DNA from: Haloarcula sp. CBA1129
Lineage (GTDB): Archaea > Halobacteriota > Halobacteria > Halobacteriales > Haloarculaceae
Assembly (NCBI RefSeq): GCF_008729015.1
Contig: NZ_RKSM01000001.1
Coordinates: 124,001-188,000, forward strand
Length of the DNA: 64,000 nt
Direction of reading: 5' to 3'
Below, piece by piece: positions 33,971 to 38,789 of the stretch. The stretch's first letter is position 1. Every line of letters begins with the position of its first letter. The translations under genes and the position numbers were made by a program. Below the pieces are notes generated by a model. The model was not told the origin of the DNA. It ran no database searches and saw only the letters and a program-made list of their open reading frames with translations.

Positions 33971-34699
33971 TTATATCGGTTCAGCTACAGTTTTGAGAGG
34001 TAGGTCTATTTCATCCAGCAGATTCATCGCATCGTAGTGTGGAATACAGAGAACTTCATCTGAGTAGTGATAGCGGTGTGTGTGGCCATCAGATGCATAG
34101 CCGTCGCCATCGTAGGAAACTGTATCGTAACCTCGCTCAGCCAACATATCATCAAACCTATCACTATCGACGTCCCAGCCACGTAGGTCGATATGTAGAC
34201 TCCCAAATAGTTTTCCTACAAAGGTGCCAGCAGTGATGACTGTGGCCTTCAAACAGTCGTTGCTGAGAGATTCCACGGACGTGCTACCTTCGGTATAATT
34301 CTCGAATTCGGGATGTGGAATCGTAGAAAGGGCATATACGTCGTTGCAATCTTCAGCAGTAACATCGCCACCGAGACGGTCGTTTAATCTCTCCGAAATA
34401 GTTTCAGAACACTGATATAATCGCACGGGATTGCTCACCCAGCCGAGTAAGTCGGAATATGCCTGTAAAAGCTCTTTATCAGTGGTAGTAACGTCGATAG
34501 AGGGATATGCTGCCCTATCAGATATTGTGACTCCACGTAGTATCAAATACTCTATAACTCCCAACTGTAGCTCGCTCAATTCGGGCCGATGTGTTGGGGA
34601 GTGGGAAAAGTGGGTTGCAAGACGTTTGTATTTGTTACCGCATTCTGGACACTTCGACCTATCTTCGGCTGTTATAAATGTACTTGAACTAATCACCAT
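33971..34699 (-). CDS. LAGLIDADG-endonuclease-like protein with N-terminal zinc finger
   Basis: 242 residues from ATG 34699; another ATG five codons upstream is possible. A TATA-like GATAAAATTAG lies about 30 bases upstream of 34699. The start holds a CxxC-H-H zinc finger (CPECGNKYKRLATHFSHSPTH). Residues 45-110 match the haloarchaeal homing-endonuclease-like family in pattern: ILRGVTISDRAAYPSIDVTT, then DKELLQAYSDLLGW, then NDVYALSTIPHPEFENY. In active members the glycine is followed by Asp (GDA or GDG); here it is GVT, so this half-site may be catalytically dead. The gene is enclosed by inverted copies of module A. The family call rests on motif memory only. Confidence 0.6.
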   Translation of the reverse strand: MVISSSTFITAEDRSKCPECGNKYKRLATHFSHSPTHRPELSELQLGVIEYLILRGVTISDRAAYPSIDVTTTDKELLQAYSDLLGWVSNPVRLYQCSETISERLNDRLGGDVTAEDCNDVYALSTIPHPEFENYTEGSTSVESLSNDCLKATVITAGTFVGKLFGSLHIDLRGWDVDSDRFDDMLAERGYDTVSYDGDGYASDGHTHRYHYSDEVLCIPHYDAMNLLDEIDLPLKTVAEPI

Positions 34700-34830
34700 T
34701 AGATTCCACCACAATTGGGGGCTAATTTTATCTTTTCAGTTGTATTTCCACCCATCTGACCGATTCCATCCATGTCCCACGCTATTGGTGGGAATCTTAT
34801 TTTGAGTCTGAACATTATTGAATAACCCAC

Positions 34831-35028
34831 CAGCGTAGATATCATCCACACTCATCCACAGCACGAGTATGAGTAACAGCCACACGCTGATGGAACCACA
34901 GCAAAATCCCTTCAGAACCGCACTGAGTAACCGCCTCAGCAATTCCACAGCCTTAGTCACCGCCACCGCACTCCCACTATGTATGTATCTGTGATTACCC
35001 ACTTAAGTAATATACAAACCTACCACGC
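34831..35028 (-). repeat. Repeat module A, copy 3: right arm of the inverted repeat
   Basis: It is the inverted counterpart of 33423-33620, with long identical blocks. The terminal hairpin has closing stem CAGCGT 34831-34836 and ACGCTG 34884-34889. The inner stem pairs CATACTCGT with ATGAGTGTG (minus strand), including G-T pairs. The two arms enclose module B2, hairpin A2 and the LAGLIDADG-like gene. Confidence 0.85.
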
Positions 35029-35050
35029 CTCACTATTGTTCCGTACAGCA

Positions 35051-35098
35051 GCAGTTGGGGGGTGGTTCTTTGGCTTCCCGCAGCGGTAGCAGTAGCTG
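35051..35098 (-). repeat. Repeat module C, copy 3 (minus orientation)
   Basis: On the minus strand it reads CTGCTACCGCTGCGGGAAG, then CCAAAGAACCACC, matching copies 1, 2 and 4. It lies next to A3 in mirror image to C2-A1, which extends the inverted repeat to nearly 300 bases per arm. Confidence 0.65.
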
Positions 35099-35141
35099 TA
35101 ACCGTCTACACGGCTTCTCAAGCGGTCGGTATTCTATTCCA

Positions 35142-35327
35142 ATGGACACCACTCGAAATTGGATAAGATTGCACACAGCGTATTCTGTGGCTTCTGAGAG
35201 TGATTGTAGGACGGTGGTAGGACATCAGCCATATAGAAATCCAGCAATAGATTGGCTCCATAACCTGTCAGTACGATATAAACGAGAGGCGTGGCACAGA
35301 AGTGCTACGTTTTTGGAGTTGATTTAA
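35142..35327 (+). CDS. Possible small protein at the start of the element's gene train
   Basis: 61 residues from ATG 35142 (MDTTRNWIRLHTAYSVASES) to TAA 35327, with the next ATG one base later at 35329. The frame is plausible and the tight spacing fits the train. However, composition is unremarkable, no motif is seen and a TATA-like GATATAAAC lies inside it at 35275-35283, so it may not be a gene. Confidence 0.35.
   Translation: MDTTRNWIRLHTAYSVASESDCRTVVGHQPYRNPAIDWLHNLSVRYKREAWHRSATFLELI
35275..35283 (+). promoter_or_regulatory. TATA-like box before the small-gene train
   Basis: GATATAAAC lies about 50 bases before ATG 35329. A start site about 25 bases downstream would give a short leader containing GGAG a few bases upstream of the ATG. 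Confidence 0.4.
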
Positions 35328-35328
35328 A

Positions 35329-35481
35329 ATGGCACGAAACAAGAAAATTCGAGTATCACAGAGCGAACTAAGTACGCTGAAGGCCGCACGAGATAGCGAA
35401 GACGAATCGCTACCACTCGGCTATGTAGCTGCTGAGGGGGCTAAGCAACTGCTGGCCGATGATTCGGAGGTCGGATTCTGA
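35329..35481 (+). CDS. Small element protein, 50 residues
   Basis: It reads MARNKKIRVSQSELSTLKAA, then an acidic linker and a helix ending GAKQLLADDSEVGF. The basic beta-strand start followed by a helix resembles ribbon-helix-helix-type small proteins common on haloarchaeal viruses and plasmids. It is headed by GGAG and its stop overlaps the next start (TGATG). A DNA-binding regulator is possible but unproven. Confidence 0.68.
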   Translation: MARNKKIRVSQSELSTLKAARDSEDESLPLGYVAAEGAKQLLADDSEVGF

Positions 35482-35660
35482 TGTCCGACGAAACATGCGC
35501 CGAAGATGAATGTACCATCATTCTCCCTGAATTTCCTGATGAGAGCGGCTATTATTATTGCGAAGAGCATTACCCCGAACCGAACGATGGTACATTCAGC
35601 CACATTCCCGACGAGTTTGCCGATTACCGTGAGGAACGGAGGGAAATGTACGATGAGTGA
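35481..35660 (+). CDS. Small acidic element protein, 59 residues
   Basis: It starts at ATG 35481, overlapping the preceding stop. The sequence MSDETCAEDECTIILPEFPD, with a later CEEHYPE, has three cysteines and a histidine that could bind zinc. It is strongly acidic. The stop overlaps the following ATG at 35653 by eight bases. Function unknown. Confidence 0.62.
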   Translation: MSDETCAEDECTIILPEFPDESGYYYCEEHYPEPNDGTFSHIPDEFADYREERREMYDE

Positions 35661-35940
35661 GATATTCAGTACCGTGTTTTCTCCCTCTGTGGGTTCTACA
35701 GTAGAGTTACCGAGCGAGTTTGGTCGGAAAGATTGTGGTCACTTTGGTGGAGGTCAGCAAGGCGATGGCACCTTTAAAATCAGTGTTGTTGGCCGTGGAG
35801 AGAAGTCTGAATACGTCGTTCTGAGCACTGATGTAGGCCGCACAGAGGTAGCGGACAGGGCGGAAATTCTGGGCACTGATGTGGCCGATGAGAAACTCTA
35901 CTACGCTGTGCCGCGGTCGGCCTACGGAGGTGGCGAGTAA
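35653..35940 (+). CDS. Small element protein, 95 residues
   Basis: From ATG 35653 to TAA 35940, overlapping genes on both sides (TAATG at the 3' end). The protein is beta-rich, with FSPSVGSTVELPSEFGRKDC, FKISVVGRGEKSEYVVLSTD and EKLYYAVPRSAYGGGE. The tight chain of overlaps argues that it is translated. I recognise no family. Confidence 0.65.
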   Translation: MSEIFSTVFSPSVGSTVELPSEFGRKDCGHFGGGQQGDGTFKISVVGRGEKSEYVVLSTDVGRTEVADRAEILGTDVADEKLYYAVPRSAYGGGE

Positions 35941-36626
35941 TGTTGAATAAAGAACAACTCGAAGCGGCACGAGAAAGAAATGGGGAACATGCTGATGAAT
36001 GTGCTGATGAAGCCGATGCAGCATTTGAACGAGATTATCCCGCTGTTGGATTCTCGAATGGTGACCCACTCTTAAATCGGGATTACAACAAATATCCGAG
36101 CGGTGATGATATTCTCTCACCAGATGCCAGCGGGGTTCTGGAAACTCTCGCAGAACACTCGCTTATCGGGAGCGTCCGTGATATCTCTGATGAATTGAGA
36201 GCCGATGTAACGGTTGTGAGCAAGGCGCTTGAACTGCATGATGTAGACCGCTTAGAATCAGTTGAAGACGATGCACAGCCATCTGAGAGCGAATTAGAGC
36301 TACCTGATGGCACGGTCGTGGATACGGAACAGTTCCGTACCCCCATCTACACAGATTCTCGACTACTCGAATATCTCTATGTAGATTGTGGCTACTCTAT
36401 TGCCGAGATTCAGAAGTTTTTGGAATCTGAACGGAACTACGGGCGTGATAGTTCTAAGCCGCGCTGGACGGTCAAAACATCAGATATTCGAGAGGAGCTA
36501 AAGCGTGTTGGACTTCTCGAAGGGAATGTAGACGACGGTGAGAGAGATGATATCCGTCTTGGTGGGCCTACACTCAACGAATCTGAAACTCGGGGCCTTA
36601 CCGTGAATAGTTCGGATTTTGAATAG
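35940..36626 (+). CDS. Element protein with two winged-helix-like segments
   Basis: 228 residues. The acidic helical N-terminus (EQLEAARERNGEHADECADE) is followed by an HTH-like unit near residues 77-105 (SLIGSVRDISDELRADVTVV). A second lies near 135-185 (YLYVDCGYSIAEIQKFLESE, then SDIREELKRVGLLEG). Each looks like the recognition part of a winged helix. It could bind element DNA as a regulator or replication factor. No known initiator motif (Orc/Cdc6, RepH, HUH) is seen. It overlaps the preceding stop by one base (TAATG). Confidence 0.68.
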   Translation: MLNKEQLEAARERNGEHADECADEADAAFERDYPAVGFSNGDPLLNRDYNKYPSGDDILSPDASGVLETLAEHSLIGSVRDISDELRADVTVVSKALELHDVDRLESVEDDAQPSESELELPDGTVVDTEQFRTPIYTDSRLLEYLYVDCGYSIAEIQKFLESERNYGRDSSKPRWTVKTSDIREELKRVGLLEGNVDDGERDDIRLGGPTLNESETRGLTVNSSDFE

Positions 36627-36661
36627 TTAGCAAACTGAAACAGACAGCAGTAATTATCAAT

Positions 36662-37387
36662 ATGACTACAACAGAAGCGATAGGCAGCAGCAGCAATATT
36701 CAGTGGAATAGTAGCAGCGATAACCTTAGCAGAGAGATAGGCGATACGGCACATGACCCTAAAACCGTAGTGCGAGAGCGTGACGCTTTTGAGCTATCTG
36801 AGTTTGGTGGTGAGCGAGAGTACGACGGGGATAGCAGTAACGGTAGCAGATTTGATAGGTCCGATATTCCAAAAGGCCAGCAAGACCGCTGGAGACGCCT
36901 CTGGCTGATAAATGAGGGAGCCAGCCCATCGTATGAGGACGGTGATGGGCTTGAGTCTCAGATTTCTAATCCATCTGATACTACTGGACGTAGAGCGCAC
37001 CAAGATAAGCTGGAAACTGTAGAGCGTATCGGTGCTAAATTCGAGGTACCTTCAGCTACAATAAATGAGGCACGAACCTTAGCCAGCGGAGTTGATGGGA
37101 CTGGACATAGCTTAGAAAAGATAGCAATCGGAGCTATCTTAATCGCCAATGATAGGCACATCGCTGAGAAAGTGCGACGTTCTGATGTAGATAGCGCCGT
37201 CGCAGATGTGTTTGAGGGCAGTTTAAGCGATGCAGAAACAAATACCGCATTAAACTTACTCGAAGAAACTGAGACGCTACCTAAACTGTTTCAGCGACGG
37301 CTGAAGCGTAGAGATGATGTAGTCGAATACCTCAAAGATTGTGACTTTAGTATTGTTGATGCAATGGGAGTGTTCTATGATGACTGA
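36662..37387 (+). CDS. Element protein with a possible cyclin-like helical domain
   Basis: 241 residues. The first 110 are low-complexity and Ser/Asp-rich. Residues 115-205 are helical (KLETVERIGAKFEVPSATIN, EKIAIGAILIANDRHIAEKV, FEGSLSDAETNTALNLLEE). This alternation resembles the cyclin-box repeat of TFIIB and of the haloarchaeal RpoEps-like proteins found on mobile elements. The C-terminal YLKDCDFSIVDAMGVFYDD is unassigned. A role as a transcription-factor mimic is a guess from pattern alone. The 3' end overlaps the next gene by 11 bases. Confidence 0.62.
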   Translation: MTTTEAIGSSSNIQWNSSSDNLSREIGDTAHDPKTVVRERDAFELSEFGGEREYDGDSSNGSRFDRSDIPKGQQDRWRRLWLINEGASPSYEDGDGLESQISNPSDTTGRRAHQDKLETVERIGAKFEVPSATINEARTLASGVDGTGHSLEKIAIGAILIANDRHIAEKVRRSDVDSAVADVFEGSLSDAETNTALNLLEETETLPKLFQRRLKRRDDVVEYLKDCDFSIVDAMGVFYDD

Positions 37388-37676
37388 ATATCCCTACGAT
37401 ATTTCCGTCGATAATGAAGAAGTTTCCAGACTCCTATCTGAGAAACAAAGGCCGTGGTGGGATGCAAGAGTATTAGATTGCCTACATAACGAATTACATC
37501 TTAGCTTAGCTGAAATAGGTCAGTTGTTTAATATAAGCCGCCAATCTGTTCGGCATGCTGCGAAGGAACTTGATGTATCTATAGAGAGGAAAAAGAGTGG
37601 TTACTCGAAGATTATTGATAAGGAACAGAAACGTCTCAGCGAGTATGAACCCACAGGCATGGCAAAATTCATGTAG
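37377..37676 (+). CDS. Element HTH protein, 99 residues
   Basis: The start is ATGATG at 37377/37380, inside the end of the upstream gene. Residues 35-75 form a clear helix-turn-helix: LHNELHLSLAEIGQLFNISR, then QSVRHAAKELDVSIERK, in the style of sigma-70 region 4 or homeodomain-like HTHs. The C-terminus is basic. It is probably a DNA-binding regulator of the element and is the last gene of the train. Confidence 0.72.
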   Translation: MMTEYPYDISVDNEEVSRLLSEKQRPWWDARVLDCLHNELHLSLAEIGQLFNISRQSVRHAAKELDVSIERKKSGYSKIIDKEQKRLSEYEPTGMAKFM

Positions 37677-37697
37677 ACGAATCTATCAGCGATAAAA

Positions 37698-37834
37698 CGT
37701 CGTGGCCGAAAATAGTAGCCACAACGAGAAACAGACAACAGTGGCGGGTGACTAACCCCGCCACATGGACAACACTTCAAGCTTCCACAGGTAGCAGCAA
37801 GCTAATTGAAGTTGAAGCGGAATCCCACCGCTTC
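37698..37834. repeat. Four consecutive hairpins after the small-gene train
   Basis: CGT-GTGGC 37698-37706 pairs with GCCAC-ACG 37718-37726 (one mismatch). GTGGCGGG 37741-37748 pairs with CCCGCCAC 37757-37764. ACTTCAAGCTT 37774-37784 pairs with AAGC 37799-37802 and TTGAAGT 37806-37812. GAAGCGG 37814-37820 pairs with CCGCTTC 37828-37834. They start 22 bases after the last stop codon, so they may end the transcript. No T-run follows the strongest stem. Confidence 0.7.
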
Positions 37835-37855
37835 ACTACTGTTTTTGAGCTTATG

Positions 37856-37865
37856 GTATAAAAGG
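37856..37865. promoter_or_regulatory. TATA-like box beside the hairpin array
   Basis: GTATAAAAGG on the plus strand, or CCTTTTATAC on the minus strand. Read leftward it could drive transcription of the hairpin array 37698-37834. Read rightward it faces the palindrome at 37894 and the module B4 region. Direction cannot be settled from sequence. Confidence 0.4.
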
Positions 37866-37893
37866 GGCTTAAAAAGGCCAGTCTATTGGATTA

Positions 37894-37912
37894 TTTTCTA
37901 TCTGATAGAAAA
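37894..37912. promoter_or_regulatory. Perfect 19-bp palindrome, probable operator
   Basis: TTTTCTATC and GATAGAAAA flank a single central T in an AT-rich stretch. Several HTH proteins are encoded by the adjacent train, so an operator or part of a replication origin is plausible. The whole 37677-38490 gap holds only hairpins, this palindrome and module copies; I see no gene in it. Confidence 0.6.
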
Positions 37913-38052
37913 AATTAAGTTTAAATTCTGTTATTGATTTTGCTATATATGCGTGGTAATAATACTACGTTTCTCTTGCCCCAATGCACCCCGCACCCCG
38001 ATAAAAAAGATGTTACCTACTTGCCCAATTTCGACGGGCGGGTTGAAGGGGT

Positions 38053-38090
38053 ATGGGGCAGTCTTTGGCTCTCTCTCAGCGGTCGCTGTT
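38053..38090 (-). repeat. Repeat module C, copy 4 (minus orientation)
   Basis: On the minus strand it reads GCGACCGCTGAGAGAGAG followed by CCAAAGACTGCCCC, matching copy 1. It directly follows module B4, mirroring the B1-C1 order at the other end of the element. Confidence 0.65.
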
Positions 38091-38137
38091 GTGCGGATAA
38101 CTCCGCACCATTGAGTGCGAATACTACGTCTTCGCAC
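38091..38137 (-). repeat. Structured repeat module B, copy 4 (two-hairpin form, minus)
   Basis: GTGCGGA 38091-38097 pairs with TCCGCAC 38102-38108, and GTGCGAA 38115-38121 pairs with TTCGCAC 38131-38137. The second hairpin is identical, loop included, to that of copy 2. The first keeps the outer GTGCGG/CCGCAC but has a different inner stem that still pairs. Confidence 0.8.
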
Positions 38138-38196
38138 GAAGTAGTGGTTCTGATACCGACTTGGATCCTACATCCCCATAAGATGAGAACGACTTT

Positions 38197-38243
38197 GTGC
38201 GAATTATCGAATTCGCACTCTTTAGGGCGACTGCTTCAGTCGC
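38197..38243 (+). repeat. Structured repeat module B, copy 3 (two-hairpin form, plus)
   Basis: GTGCGAATT 38197-38205 pairs with AATTCGCAC 38210-38218. GCGACTG 38227-38233 pairs with CAGTCGC 38237-38243. The linker CTCTTTAGGGCG contains the CTTTAGGGCG that also precedes the first stem in copies 1 and 2. The last pair of the first stem is T-A where copy 1 has C-G. Confidence 0.8.
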
Positions 38244-38341
38244 ACGACTGTAGAAAGGCGGCAAGTATTGCTGTTCCGTATCTTTCTCCATAGGGTAGAG
38301 CGATACACTCATTGAGGAATTGGCGTCTTATCCCGCGTGCG

Positions 38342-38364
38342 ACGCGTCTAATCGGAATTGTGGC
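38342..38364 (+). repeat. Direct repeat, right copy
   Basis: ACGCGTCTAATC followed by GAATTGT matches 33054-33076 with two mismatches in 23 bases. Confidence 0.6.
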
Positions 38365-38490
38365 CTTGAACGGTCGAAAGAAATAGGTGTATTGGCACCT
38401 ACTATACACTCGAACCGCCAGCGGGCAAGAGCATACCCTACTGCGTGGGGCTATACAAAGCGGCAAGTTGCGTAACCCCTGAAAACGGGC

Positions 38491-38682
38491 TTATGCAATC
38501 TCCTGTAAGGTGAGCGCCGTATCGGTCTGTAGCCACGCGAGCGGGTTCTCGGCGTCGTAGAACACTGTCCCCTCCTCGGTTTCGTAGGTCTCGGTCGTCT
38601 GGATGGCGTCCGGGAGCGCCGGCTCCGACCGCAGTTCTTCGGACCTATCCGCCTCGCCGTGGGGGGATGCGTGGTGCGACAT
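38491..38682 (-). CDS. Small haloarchaeal protein (DUF7331-like), 3' end supplied by the element
   Basis: 63 residues. The N-terminus is polar (MSHHASPHGEADRSEE). The C-terminal half, ETEEGTVFYDAENPLAWLQT, is the conserved part of a haloarchaeal family I believe is DUF7331. The gene runs from host DNA through attR and ends on TAA inside the element, so the insertion did not truncate the protein. The displaced original 3' end is at 31724-31794. It is divergent from the polymerase gene, with about 107 bases between starts. Function unknown. Confidence 0.8.
   Translation of the reverse strand: MSHHASPHGEADRSEELRSEPALPDAIQTTETYETEEGTVFYDAENPLAWLQTDTALTLQEIA
38498..38561. repeat. attR: right 64-bp direct repeat of the integrated element
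   Basis: Identical to 31731-31794. The repeat encodes most of the C-terminal 23 residues of the host protein on the minus strand. The last codons before the stop lie just outside it, in element DNA, and keep the same amino acids. Confidence 0.92.
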
Positions 38683-38789
38683 TGGCCGTCAAACTTGGGT
38701 ATGGTACTCGATGACATATACTTTCTGCCTGTGGCAACATCCCGCCGACCGTCGGTGTTTTTATGCGGCATCTCGAAGCATGGCCAAGA

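Larger units (their letters stand above)
31731..38561. mobile_element. Integrative element of 6767 bp, inserted in a protein gene
   Basis: The unit is bounded by perfect 64-bp direct repeats and carries a tyrosine recombinase next to the left one. Its base composition is visibly poorer in G and C than the flanks, with AT-ending codons. Gene order is integrase, hairpin-rich DNA, a leftward LAGLIDADG-like gene, then six or seven rightward small genes, then more hairpin-rich DNA. No capsid, portal, spike, terminase or recognisable replication initiator is seen, so it may be a cryptic plasmid-like element, a satellite or a reduced virus. Excision would leave a complete host gene, because both repeat copies encode the same C-terminus. 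Confidence 0.9.

Noticed and set aside
37934-38293. A 119-codon open frame on the plus strand near the right end of the element.
   Set aside because: It runs across module C4, B4 and B3 repeats, has a Cys/His/Ser-rich composition unlike the neighbouring genes, and no ribosome-binding site or promoter fits it.
31731-38561. Possibility that the whole element is a proviral genome of a pleolipovirus or SNJ-type virus.
   Set aside because: No spike, membrane-protein or ATPase genes of those viruses are visible, and the length is too small for a full set.
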